Assembly (NCBI GenBank): GCA_002632355.1
Contig: NSJJ01000013.1
Location: 1-64,000, forward strand
Reading direction: 5' to 3'
DNA from: Sulfuricella denitrificans
GTDB taxonomy: Bacteria > Pseudomonadota > Gammaproteobacteria > Burkholderiales > Sulfuricellaceae
Length of the DNA: 64,000 nucleotides
The notes beneath the pieces were generated by a model. That model had not been told where the DNA came from and made no database searches. It saw nothing but the letters and a program-made list of their open reading frames with translations. A program made the position numbers and the translations under genes. This document shows, in pieces, positions 26,608 through 35,123 of the stretch (position 1 is the stretch's first letter; each line of letters begins with the position of its first letter).

Positions 26608-28725
26608 TTATGTCCTGAAAAGCTCGATTCCGGCACGAATCAGTTCCGGCTGCATTCCCAGGGCCCATGCGGTGCCGGCTGCGGCCAGAACGCTTTCGGC
26701 TCGCACGCTTGAGACCACCTCGAAAAGCGGCGTTTCCTGATCGCCTGTCGCAAACACCAGCAGACCGTTGCGCACGATCACCGCACGTCTGCCCGCGGCC
26801 AGATGCTCACGAATGGCGGGCGCCTCAGGATCCGATCCGAAAAACATCACCTCGCCATCGCACAGCGGCGCCATCTCCACCACCAGCGGGTCGTTGCCGT
26901 TAAGCACTGCGACGCCGTCCGGGAGCACCACATCGACCTGGGTGCGCATCACATTGAACACCTGTTCGGGTGTTTCGATATAAAACGCTCCATAGTGCGA
27001 GGCGGGATCGATACCGGTAACGACACCCACCTGGCAACGATCGTAAGCCAGACCCTCGCCCAGAATGACGTCACTGCCATTCTCTATCACTGCCGCCTCG
27101 GCTGAACGGTTCAGCAGAATTTTGCGGGCGGCAGTCCAGGTGGCGCGGTTTCCTGTTTCGACCAGACGCTGATCATGAAAGAGACCTTCACTGCAGGCCA
27201 GTCCCACGTGCTTGCCGCTCAGATGCAGCAGATAGGCCACGATACGCGCGACCAGATGTGTGTCATTGCTGCCTGTAATACCCACGATTGGAATGCGGCC
27301 GCTCTCGTCTGCAGGAAACAGGCTATTGAGAATGGCCATGCCAACAGGACGCGGCTCTCCGCTTGCAGGCTTGAGATGCATGAGCAGGCCGGGGCCGGCG
27401 TTGACTTCAACGATGGCGCCACGCTGTTCGGCAAGCGGGCGCGAAATATCTTCGGCCACCAGATCAATCCCTGCGATATCCAGCCCCACGATGCGGGCAG
27501 CGAGTGAAACCGTTGCGGCCACATCGGGATGGACCTGATCGGTCACGTCAAATGCAACATTGCCATTACGCTGGATCATCACCTGCGCGTCCGCAGCCGG
27601 AATCGAAGTGGCGGTGAAGCCCTGGCGCGCGATTTCGAGGGTAATGGCCGGCTCATCCTCCAGAACGATCAGGTCAAGCGGAAAATCTTCAGTCGAGCCG
27701 CGCCGCGGATCGATATTAAGCTGGGTTTCGATCAATTCGGTGATGCTTGAACGACCATCACCCATAACGGTCAGTGACTCGCCGCGCGTTGCCGCCACCA
27801 GGCGGCCTGCCACGACCAGCAGGCGATGTTCGTTGCCGCGCACGAAACGCTCGACCATCACCTCGGTGCCCTCTTTGAGCGCAATTTCATAGGCCGCCTC
27901 GACCTCTTCTCGCGTCATCAGTTCTGCGGATACGCCTCTTCCGTGGTTGCCATCGGAAGGCTTGACCACCACCGGCACCCCGATATCTTCAGCCGCTTCC
28001 CATGCATCTTCCGGGCTATCCACCACCCGCCCCTCGGGAACGGGAACGCCACAGGACTGCAGCAGGTTCTTGGTCAGATCCTTGTCGCTGGCGATACCTT
28101 CGGCAATCGCGCTGGTCTGGTCGGTTTCGGCCGTCCAGATCCGGCGCTGGCGCAGGCCATAGCCCAACTGCACCAGATTGCCATCCGTCAGCCGGATCGA
28201 CGGGATACACCGCTCCGTGGCCGCATCGACGATGCACGCCGTACTCGGCCCGAGGCACAGGGAATCGGCCAGATCGCGCAGGCGCGACACCGTCCCAGGC
28301 ACATCAAAGGGGCGGTCTTCCATCGCCGCCAGGACCAGATCGCGGGCGGCATCGAGGCAGGCACGGCTGACGACCTCGTGACGCGAACGCACCGCAACCT
28401 TGTATACGCCGCGTGTGGAAGTTTCGCGTGCCTTGCCGAAACCGGTCTGCATGCCTGCCAGATTCTGCAATTCGATCGTGACGTGTTCGAGAATATGGCC
28501 GGCCCAGGTTCCTTCGCGCAAGCGCAGCAGAAAGCCGCCCGGCTCGCCGACGCCACAACGGTGCTCAATCAGCGCCGGCAGCCATTCAGACAAACGCTCG
28601 TAAAAACCGGGAATGGTATTGGAGGGAGAATCTTCGAGCGCCCCGATATCCACCCATACTTCAAGAACCGGACGATAAGTCCATATATTCGGGCCACGCA
28701 AAGACATGACCTTGAGAAATTCCAT
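26608..28725 (-). CDS. Second cyanophycin synthetase-like protein (CphA'-type) with degenerate Mur-ligase P-loop
   Basis: The 705-residue protein is clearly paralogous to CphA through the N-terminal and ATP-grasp domains (VVVKPSDGNHGRGVSA). The Mur-ligase-like region is shortened and its P-loop reads GITGSNDTHLV where CphA has GTNGKTTT. The Lys and Thr needed for ATP binding are lost, so only the ATP-grasp reaction is expected. Such CphA' proteins accompany CphA in many betaproteobacteria, and a related type (CphA2) in cyanobacteria joins beta-Asp-Arg dipeptides. ATG 28725 was chosen (GGAAGAG six bases upstream); earlier starts at 28740 or 28788 are possible. Confidence 0.9.
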   Translation of the reverse strand: MEFLKVMSLRGPNIWTYRPVLEVWVDIGALEDSPSNTIPGFYERLSEWLPALIEHRCGVGEPGGFLLRLREGTWAGHILEHVTIELQNLAGMQTGFGKARETSTRGVYKVAVRSRHEVVSRACLDAARDLVLAAMEDRPFDVPGTVSRLRDLADSLCLGPSTACIVDAATERCIPSIRLTDGNLVQLGYGLRQRRIWTAETDQTSAIAEGIASDKDLTKNLLQSCGVPVPEGRVVDSPEDAWEAAEDIGVPVVVKPSDGNHGRGVSAELMTREEVEAAYEIALKEGTEVMVERFVRGNEHRLLVVAGRLVAATRGESLTVMGDGRSSITELIETQLNIDPRRGSTEDFPLDLIVLEDEPAITLEIARQGFTATSIPAADAQVMIQRNGNVAFDVTDQVHPDVAATVSLAARIVGLDIAGIDLVAEDISRPLAEQRGAIVEVNAGPGLLMHLKPASGEPRPVGMAILNSLFPADESGRIPIVGITGSNDTHLVARIVAYLLHLSGKHVGLACSEGLFHDQRLVETGNRATWTAARKILLNRSAEAAVIENGSDVILGEGLAYDRCQVGVVTGIDPASHYGAFYIETPEQVFNVMRTQVDVVLPDGVAVLNGNDPLVVEMAPLCDGEVMFFGSDPEAPAIREHLAAGRRAVIVRNGLLVFATGDQETPLFEVVSSVRAESVLAAAGTAWALGMQPELIRAGIELFRT

Positions 28726-28875
28726 GTCGAACTCTTCCATATTTTTCAGGCTTAAGATTTTGAGGAGACGGTCAGTCAGATTCAACACGGCTCTGGGTGA
28801 TTTTAACGCTGAAGAGGACTTTGCGGTTTACCCGATGATAAAAGTTTCTGCAGGCCGTTATGGCTAAAATCAATT

Positions 28876-28891
28876 ACGGATAATTTTCCGT
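28876..28891. repeat. Inverted repeat in the cphA'/ABC divergent region
   Basis: ACGGA, six bases, TCCGT lies about 150 bases upstream of cphA' and 66 bases before the ABC gene ATG. This is a plausible regulator site by position only. Confidence 0.3.
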
Positions 28892-28924
28892 CAGAATCCA
28901 GATGCCCAAACGGCCATTACTGTA

Positions 28925-28940
28925 CTCTTGCAGGCAAGAG
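28925..28940. promoter_or_regulatory. Operator-like palindrome upstream of the cyanophycin-linked ABC gene
   Basis: CTCTTGC (28925-28931) and GCAAGAG (28934-28940) form a perfect 7-base inverted repeat with a two-base centre. It lies 17 bases before the ATG at 28958, within the divergent intergenic region shared with cphA'. It looks like a regulator binding site; no regulator gene is adjacent. Confidence 0.4.
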
Positions 28941-28957
28941 CAGTAAACTTCGCCCCA

Positions 28958-31252
28958 ATGAAAACCGATCCCCTGTCTTCCGTTTCGAACGTTCAAAATC
29001 TTCCTGTAAAATTGCGTTCCGAGATCGAATCGCAATTATCTGGCGACGAGGAAATTCTCGCCTGGATGGAAGTCAACCTCGATACACGACTGCATTTTTC
29101 TCCTGGTTTTCTGGTTACGACCAATCGCCGGTTTCTGGCCAGATCGCCCTCCGCTGAAACCTGGCAAAGCTGGCCATACCGCAGCGATCTCGCTCTCCAT
29201 CACTACGATCATGCCGGAGTTGGCACTCTGGAACTGCATGACGGCCAGGGCCGCCTCGCCTGCTGGCGCTACACCCTGCTGCACAATGTCGCCGCGTTGC
29301 GGCTGATCGAGCATTTCGAGCAGCAACTCGAAAGCCATATCACCGGACTTCATGCCAGCCTGCCTGAAGAAGGCGTCTGCCCCAACTGCAAGGCACCCAT
29401 TCCGCCTGACGAGGATGAATGTCCGGTTTGCCATCGCGAAACCTATGTCCCGCCTTCCACCTGGACGCTGTTCCGCCTGTGGCGTTTTGCCAGGCCTTAT
29501 CGCGGGCAATTGCTGGCCGGGTTTCTGCTCATGCTGGGCGCGACGGCAGCAACGCTGGTCTCACCCTACCTTTACATGCCGCTTATGGACGAGGTGCTGA
29601 TCCCCTTCCAGAACGGACAAAAGATCGAGCCCGGCACGGTCGCGCTGTATCTCTCCGGGCTGCTTGGCGCCGCAGTGGTATCGTGGGGGCTGGGGTGGGC
29701 CAAAACCTATATCCTCGCCCTGGCTTCCGAACGCATCAGCGCGGACTTGCGCACCGCCACCTACGAACATCTGCTGCAATTGTCACTCGAGTATTTCGGC
29801 GGCAAACGCACTGGCGACCTGATGGCGCGCATCGGCTCGGAAACCGACCGGATCAGCGTGTTTCTTTCACTGCATGCGCTGGATTTCATCACCGATGTGC
29901 TGATGATCACCATGACGGCAATCATTCTGTTTTCCATCAACCCCTGGCTGGCGCTGGTCACCCTGCTGCCGCTGCCCCTGATTGCCTGGATGATTCATAT
30001 GGTGCGTGACCGTCTGCGCACCGGCTTCGAAAAAATCGACCGGGTATGGGCCGAAGTCACTAACGTGCTTGCCGACACCATTCCCGGCATCCGAGTGGTC
30101 AAGGCTTTTGCACAGGAAAAGCGCGAAGCGCTACGTTTCCGCGAGGCCAACCGCCATAACCTGCTGATCAACGACAAACTCAACAAGACCTGGTCGCTGT
30201 TTTCCCCCACGGTATCCCTGCTGACTGAAATGGGACTACTGGTGGTGTGGGCCTTCGGCATCTGGCAGGTTTCCCATAACGACATCACGGTCGGCACGCT
30301 GACTGCCTTCCTCGCCTACATCGGCCGCTTTTATGGCCGCCTGGATACAATGAGCCGCATCGTTTCGGTGACGCAGAAAGCCGCTGCCGGTGCCAAGCGT
30401 ATTTTCGACATCCTCGACCACGTCTCCAGCGTACCCGAGCCGAGCCATCCAGTTCATCGCGCCCAGCTTTCCGGCCAGATCGAGATCCGTGATGCGGGCT
30501 TCCGCTATGGCAACCGCGCGGTCATCCGCGGCGTGGACCTGACCATCGCACCCGGCGAAATGATCGGCCTGGTGGGCCACAGCGGCTCGGGCAAGAGCAC
30601 CCTGGTCAACCTGATCTGCCGCTTCTACGACCTTTCCGAAGGCGCGATCCGGGTAGATGGCGTGGACATACGTTCCCTGCCGGTCGCCGAATACCGCCGC
30701 CACATCGGGCTGGTGCTACAGGAACCCTTCCTGTTTTTCGGCACCATCGCCGAGAATATCGCGTACGGAAAACCGGCAGCGAGCCGTGAAGAGATTGTCG
30801 CCGCAGCCCGCGCCGCCCATGCGCACGAATTCATCCTGCGCCTGCCGCACGGCTATGATTCGCTGGTGGGTGAACGCGGCCAGGGCCTGTCCGGCGGCGA
30901 ACGCCAGCGTATTTCCATCGCCCGTGCGCTGCTTATCGATCCACGCATACTCATTCTCGACGAGGCCACTTCATCCGTCGACACCGAGACCGAGAAGGAA
31001 ATCCAGAAGGCGCTCGACAACCTGGTGCGCGGCCGCACCACCATTGCCATTGCCCACCGCCTCTCCACCCTGCGCCAGGCCGACCGTCTGGTGGTCATGG
31101 ACCGCGGACAGGTCGTCGAGATCGGGCCGCACGAGGAGCTGATGGCGCGCCAGGGTGCCTATTACCGGCTATACCAGGCCCAGGCGCGTAACGTGGACAC
31201 CGACATGAGTGAAACAAAAGCGGTTGCAGTGGAGCCAAAAACCCATGAATAA
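28958..31252 (+). CDS. Cyanophycin-locus ABC exporter with N-terminal PH-like domain and zinc ribbon
   Basis: The 764-residue protein is a fused half-transporter. The N-terminal 135 or so residues are soluble and resemble a PH-like domain (strand-rich, with FSPGFLVTTNRRFLA). A zinc ribbon follows, CPNC at 141-144 and CPVC at 155-158. A six-helix exporter domain comes next, then an ATPase domain with Walker A GHSGSGKST (540-548), signature LSGGERQRISIARAL and Walker B ILILDEATSS. Genes of this type with a DUF1854 partner recur beside cyanophycin synthetases in betaproteobacteria. The substrate is unknown. ATG 28958 was preferred over a TTG at 28928 inside the palindrome. Confidence 0.88.
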   Translation: MKTDPLSSVSNVQNLPVKLRSEIESQLSGDEEILAWMEVNLDTRLHFSPGFLVTTNRRFLARSPSAETWQSWPYRSDLALHHYDHAGVGTLELHDGQGRLACWRYTLLHNVAALRLIEHFEQQLESHITGLHASLPEEGVCPNCKAPIPPDEDECPVCHRETYVPPSTWTLFRLWRFARPYRGQLLAGFLLMLGATAATLVSPYLYMPLMDEVLIPFQNGQKIEPGTVALYLSGLLGAAVVSWGLGWAKTYILALASERISADLRTATYEHLLQLSLEYFGGKRTGDLMARIGSETDRISVFLSLHALDFITDVLMITMTAIILFSINPWLALVTLLPLPLIAWMIHMVRDRLRTGFEKIDRVWAEVTNVLADTIPGIRVVKAFAQEKREALRFREANRHNLLINDKLNKTWSLFSPTVSLLTEMGLLVVWAFGIWQVSHNDITVGTLTAFLAYIGRFYGRLDTMSRIVSVTQKAAAGAKRIFDILDHVSSVPEPSHPVHRAQLSGQIEIRDAGFRYGNRAVIRGVDLTIAPGEMIGLVGHSGSGKSTLVNLICRFYDLSEGAIRVDGVDIRSLPVAEYRRHIGLVLQEPFLFFGTIAENIAYGKPAASREEIVAAARAAHAHEFILRLPHGYDSLVGERGQGLSGGERQRISIARALLIDPRILILDEATSSVDTETEKEIQKALDNLVRGRTTIAIAHRLSTLRQADRLVVMDRGQVVEIGPHEELMARQGAYYRLYQAQARNVDTDMSETKAVAVEPKTHE

Positions 31253-31721
31253 AGCCCAGGCCGACTTCCAGCTCACCCGCAACGCCTTCGGAAGGCTGGT
31301 TTTCAGCCGCGCCGATGAGGAAGCGCATGATGGCGTGATTCCCGTTCGCGCCTTCCCCATTCAGGCACCGGAATCGGGCATTGCCCTGATGAGCCCCGAG
31401 GGTCACGAGCTGGTCTGGATCGATGTCCTGGCTGACCTGCCGGATACCTCGCGGAAACTGATAGAAGAGGAACTTGCCAGCAGGGAGTTCATGCCCGAAA
31501 TTCGCAGTATCCGCCATGTTTCAAGTTTCGCCACACCCAGCACATGGCAGGTTGAAACCGACCGCGGCGATGCCACCTTCGTGCTCAAGGGGGAAGACGA
31601 CATCCGGCGCATCGGCGCCTCCACCTTGCAGATCGCGGACAGTCATGGCATCCACTTCCTGGTTCGTGACGTTCTCGCACTGGACAAGCAAAGTCGCAAG
31701 CTGCTCGATCGCTTCCTGTAA
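31245..31721 (+). CDS. DUF1854 family protein of the cyanophycin locus
   Basis: The 158-residue soluble protein has no signal peptide or membrane segment. It matches the DUF1854 pattern: FGRLVFSRADEEAHDGVIPVR at the start, GHELVWIDVLADLP in the middle, and the C-terminal IHFLVRDVLALDKQSRKLLDRF. The ATG overlaps the end of the ABC exporter gene by eight bases, so the two are translationally coupled. No enzymatic motif is visible; binding to the exporter or its substrate is an inference from coupling. Function is unknown. Confidence 0.85.
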   Translation: MNKAQADFQLTRNAFGRLVFSRADEEAHDGVIPVRAFPIQAPESGIALMSPEGHELVWIDVLADLPDTSRKLIEEELASREFMPEIRSIRHVSSFATPSTWQVETDRGDATFVLKGEDDIRRIGASTLQIADSHGIHFLVRDVLALDKQSRKLLDRFL

Positions 31722-31757
31722 CATGGACTGCCAGACGCGCGTCAAGAAAAGACCATT

Positions 31758-33362
31758 ATGTTGCGAATAACCGAAGTCAAGCTCCCGCTCGCCCACCCAG
31801 AAAGCGAAATCCGGGCGGCCATTCTCAAAAGGCTGGGGATTCCGGCCACGGAATTGATCGGCTACACCATTGCCCGTCGCGGCTACGATGCGCGCAAGCC
31901 GGATGCCATCCTGTTTGCCTATACGCTGGATGTCGAAGCAAGGAATGAAGCGGCGATCCTGAAGCGCCTTGAAAATGACCGCCACCTTTCCCCCGCGCCG
32001 GACACCCGCTACCGCTTCGTGGCCCAGGCTCCCAAAAATCTGAGATCACGCCCGGTCGTGGTCGGGATGGGCCCGGCGGGGCTGTTTGCGGCCCTGATCC
32101 TGGCCCAGTCAGGCTTCCGCCCGATCATCCTGGAGCGCGGCAAAGAGGTACGCGAACGCGCCAAGGATACCTTTGGCCTGTGGCGCAAGGGCGAGTTGAA
32201 CCCGGAATCCAACGTGCAGTTCGGCGAAGGCGGCGCAGGCACCTTTTCCGACGGCAAGCTGCACAGCCAAATCAAGGACCCCAAACATTACGGCAGGAAA
32301 GTGCTGACCGAATTCGTCCAGGCCGGCGCGCCCGAGGAAATTCTCTACGTCAGCAAGCCGCACATTGGCACTTTCCGACTGGTGAGCATGGTCGAAAAAA
32401 TGCGCGCCACGATTATCGAGCTCGGCGGCGAGATCCGTTTCCAGAGCCGTGTGGACGACATCGAAATCGAAAACGGCAAGGTGTGCGGCGTGGTGCTTGC
32501 CGGCGGTGAACGCATCGCCACCAGCCACCTCGTCATGGCCATCGGCCACAGTGCGCGCGATACCTTCGAGATGCTGCACCGGCGCGGCGTGTACATGGAA
32601 GCCAAACCTTTTTCCATCGGCTTCCGCATCGAACACCCGCAATCGCTCATCGACCGCTGCCGCCTGGGCAAGAATGCCGGCAATCCGCTGCTCGGCGCGG
32701 CGGACTACAAGCTGGTCCACCATTGCAAAAACGGGCGCTCGGTATACAGCTTCTGCATGTGTCCGGGCGGCCAGGTGGTGGCTGCCGCATCCGAACCGGG
32801 GCGCGTGGTGACCAACGGCATGAGCCAGTATTCGCGCAGCGAGCGCAATGCCAACAGCGGCATCGTAGTGAACATCACGCCGGAAGACTATCCGGGCGGC
32901 CCGCTGGCGGGCATCGAATTCCAGCGGCACTGGGAAGAACGGGCATTCGAGCTGGGCGGCCGAAATTATGAAGCACCTGGCCAGCTGGTCGGAGACTTCC
33001 TGGCAGAAAAAACTTCAACAAAGCTCGGCTCGGTTCAGCCCTCCTACACGCCTGGCGTGCATCTGACCGACCTCAGCACGGCGTTGCCGGACTATGCCAT
33101 CGAAGCCCTGCGCGAGGCCATCCCCGCCTTCGAAAAGGATATCAAGGGATTTTCCATGCACGATGCGGTGCTGACCGGGGTCGAGACACGCACCTCCTCG
33201 CCGCTACGCATCACGCGCGGAGAAAATTTCCAGAGCCTGAATACTGCAGGCCTCTATCCCTCTGGCGAGGGCGCAGGCTATGCGGGGGGGATTCTCTCCG
33301 CCGCAGTGGACGGCATCAAGGTCGCTGAAGCCCTTGCCCTGAGCATGCTTGATCACGAATAA
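31758..33362 (+). CDS. Uncharacterised FAD-dependent dehydrogenase (COG2509-type)
   Basis: The 534-residue flavoprotein has an N-terminal ferredoxin-like domain (residues 1-95) followed by the FAD-binding motif VVVGMGPAGLFAAL and the family block NVQFGEGGAGTFSDGKL. Further conserved segments are IGHSARDTF, FCMCPGG(Q/E)VV-like (CMCPGGQVV), and the C-terminal LYPSGEGAGYAGGILSAAVDG. The family is widespread and usually annotated only as an oxidoreductase; its substrate is unknown. It follows the DUF1854 gene by 36 bases and may share its transcript. Confidence 0.9.
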   Translation: MLRITEVKLPLAHPESEIRAAILKRLGIPATELIGYTIARRGYDARKPDAILFAYTLDVEARNEAAILKRLENDRHLSPAPDTRYRFVAQAPKNLRSRPVVVGMGPAGLFAALILAQSGFRPIILERGKEVRERAKDTFGLWRKGELNPESNVQFGEGGAGTFSDGKLHSQIKDPKHYGRKVLTEFVQAGAPEEILYVSKPHIGTFRLVSMVEKMRATIIELGGEIRFQSRVDDIEIENGKVCGVVLAGGERIATSHLVMAIGHSARDTFEMLHRRGVYMEAKPFSIGFRIEHPQSLIDRCRLGKNAGNPLLGAADYKLVHHCKNGRSVYSFCMCPGGQVVAAASEPGRVVTNGMSQYSRSERNANSGIVVNITPEDYPGGPLAGIEFQRHWEERAFELGGRNYEAPGQLVGDFLAEKTSTKLGSVQPSYTPGVHLTDLSTALPDYAIEALREAIPAFEKDIKGFSMHDAVLTGVETRTSSPLRITRGENFQSLNTAGLYPSGEGAGYAGGILSAAVDGIKVAEALALSMLDHE

Positions 33363-33433
33363 CCTCTAACTGGATGATCAGGTATATAATTACGCCCTGA
33401 TATTTTTTAAGCACCGTTTGAAGCGCCTGACAA

Positions 33434-33745
33434 GTGACCGCCGCCAGCCACCCGCATGAGATACTGCGCGCCAAGATCAACCTGGAAACATCCCGGATTG
33501 CCTGGAAAGAATTGCTACGGTTTTTCGCAAGTGGTACGGTGATCACGGTAAGCCCCGAACTGGATCTGGTCGAGGTTGCCACCCGGATATCGGCAGACGA
33601 CAAGGTGCCGGTCGGACAGTGGCTGTCTTCCGGCAAGATCGCCAGGGTATCGGATGACCAGGCCAGAGCGTGGCTGGAAAGCGATGCCGTGCTGTGGTCG
33701 GTGGTCGTGAAACCCTGGATTCTGGTGCAGCAACGAACAAACTAG
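33434..33745 (+). CDS. DUF2288 family protein
   Basis: The 103-residue soluble protein starts with GTG. It matches DUF2288: LRAKINLETSRIAWKELLRFFASGTV, LDLVEVATRISADDK, and the C-terminal SDAVLWSVVVKPWILVQ. The family is found mainly in proteobacteria and cyanobacteria, and its function is unknown. Between 33362 and 33434 there is an imperfect stem (ATCAGG/CCTGAT, 33377-33382 and 33396-33401) followed by a T-run, and a TATAAT at 33385. Either a weak terminator or a promoter is possible there. Confidence 0.8.
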   Translation: MTAASHPHEILRAKINLETSRIAWKELLRFFASGTVITVSPELDLVEVATRISADDKVPVGQWLSSGKIARVSDDQARAWLESDAVLWSVVVKPWILVQQRTN

Positions 33746-33797
33746 GCGCCTGCTGCTTGGCGTCGCAAACACCTGCTTTGGCAGTTAAAGGAATGCA

Positions 33798-35051
33798 ATG
33801 AAATGTGTGGATGATTTCCGCCTCCGGTTTGGCAAACACGAACTGGTGCCGATCATGATTGGCGGAATGGGCGTCGATATCTCGACGGCTGAACTGGCGC
33901 TCGAAGCCGCGCGCCTGGGCGGCGTCGGACACATTTCCGACGCCATGCTGCCGACCGTGACCGACCGCCGTTACGACACGCATTTCGTCAAGCAGAAGCT
34001 CAAACAGTATAAATACAACCTCGACAACTCCGACAAGTCCGAGGTGAAATTCGATCTCGGCCAGATTGCCGAGGCCACCCGCCTGCATGTCAGCAAGTCG
34101 ATGGAAGCCAAGCGCGGTGAAGGCATGATCTTCATCAACTGCATGGAAAAACTGACCATGAACGCGCCGCGTGAAACCCTGAGCGTGCGCCTGCGCACCG
34201 CGCTGGACGAAGGCATCGACGGCATCACCCTGAGCGCCGGGCTGCATCTCGGCTCGTTCGCGCTGATGGAAGATCACCCGCGTTTCCGCGATGCCAAGCT
34301 GGGCATCATTGTTTCCTCGCTGCGCGCGCTGCAACTGTTCCTGCGCAAAACCGCCAGGCTCAACCGCCTGCCTGATTTCATCGTGGTCGAAGGCCCGCTG
34401 GCCGGCGGCCATCTGGGGTTTTCCATTAACGACTGGGCAAAATACGACCTGCGCACCATCACGCTTGAAGTCATGCAGTATCTGAAAACCGAAAACCTCA
34501 GCATCCCGGTGATCCCGGCCGGCGGCATCTTCACCGGCAGCGATGCAGTGAATTTTCTCGAAGAAGGTGCTGCCGCCGTGCAGGTCGCGACACGCTTCAC
34601 CGTGGCGGACGAATGCGGCCTGCCGAACAAGGTCATGCAGGAATACTTCAAGGCCAGCGAAAACGACATCGAGGTCAACACCACCTCGCCCACCGGCTAC
34701 CCCATGCGCATGCTCAAGAACAGCCCGTCGATCGGTTCCGGCATCAGCCCCGGATGCGAATCCTATGGCTATCTTCTGGACGGCAACGGCAACTGCTCCT
34801 ACATCGACGCCTACAACCGCGAGGTGGCTGCCCACCCCGGCGCGAAGAAAGTCTCGGTCATGGACAAAACCTGCCTGTGCACCCACATGCGCAACTTCAA
34901 CTGCTGGACCTGCGGCCATTACACCTACCGCCTCAAGGACACCACGCGCAAGAACACAGATGGCACCTACCAGATTCTGAGCGCAGAACACATCTTCCGC
35001 GACTACCAGTTCAGCAAGGACCAGAAAATCGCCCTGCCGCCGCTGGAATAA
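33798..35051 (+). CDS. Nitronate monooxygenase-like FMN protein with a Cys-rich C-terminal extension
   Basis: The 417-residue protein has the TIM-barrel FMN fold of the nitronate monooxygenase (2-nitropropane dioxygenase) family. Evidence is IMIGGMGVDIST at the N-terminus, VVEGPLAGGHLGF in the middle and IPAGGIFTGSDAVNFLEEGAAAVQVATRF near residue 250. The final part adds Cys residues in a C-x-C-x7-C-x2-C pattern (359, 361, 369, 372). Two more Cys lie near residues 318 and 331. This suggests a metal or iron-sulfur site not present in standard members. The substrate is unknown; nitronate detoxification or an enoyl reductase-like role are both possible. Confidence 0.82.
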   Translation: MKCVDDFRLRFGKHELVPIMIGGMGVDISTAELALEAARLGGVGHISDAMLPTVTDRRYDTHFVKQKLKQYKYNLDNSDKSEVKFDLGQIAEATRLHVSKSMEAKRGEGMIFINCMEKLTMNAPRETLSVRLRTALDEGIDGITLSAGLHLGSFALMEDHPRFRDAKLGIIVSSLRALQLFLRKTARLNRLPDFIVVEGPLAGGHLGFSINDWAKYDLRTITLEVMQYLKTENLSIPVIPAGGIFTGSDAVNFLEEGAAAVQVATRFTVADECGLPNKVMQEYFKASENDIEVNTTSPTGYPMRMLKNSPSIGSGISPGCESYGYLLDGNGNCSYIDAYNREVAAHPGAKKVSVMDKTCLCTHMRNFNCWTCGHYTYRLKDTTRKNTDGTYQILSAEHIFRDYQFSKDQKIALPPLE

Positions 35052-35105
35052 CCGGGCGTGACTACACGCCCGGCCGTCACCCCGTAAGAAATGCCTTCCG
35101 GCATT
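35052..35105. terminator. Tandem hairpins between converging genes
   Basis: CCGGGCGTG/CACGCCCGG (35052-35073, four-base loop) begins immediately after the stop codon of the nitronate monooxygenase-like gene. A second hairpin, AATGCC/GGCATT (35090-35105), follows. Neither has a T-run, so they are structures that could end transcription in either direction or stabilise 3' ends. Confidence 0.5.
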
Positions 35106-35123
35106 CCGTCTCCCTGATTCTTC

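Noticed and set aside
33377-33408. ATCAGG/CCTGAT stem followed by a T-run after the FAD protein gene
   Set aside because: Only six base pairs with a 13-base loop; too weak to call a terminator, and the overlapping TATAAT makes a promoter equally likely.
33543-34991. A 482-codon minus-strand frame opposite the nitronate monooxygenase-like gene
   Set aside because: The opposite strand has a clear protein family; the minus-strand translation has no family features and odd composition.
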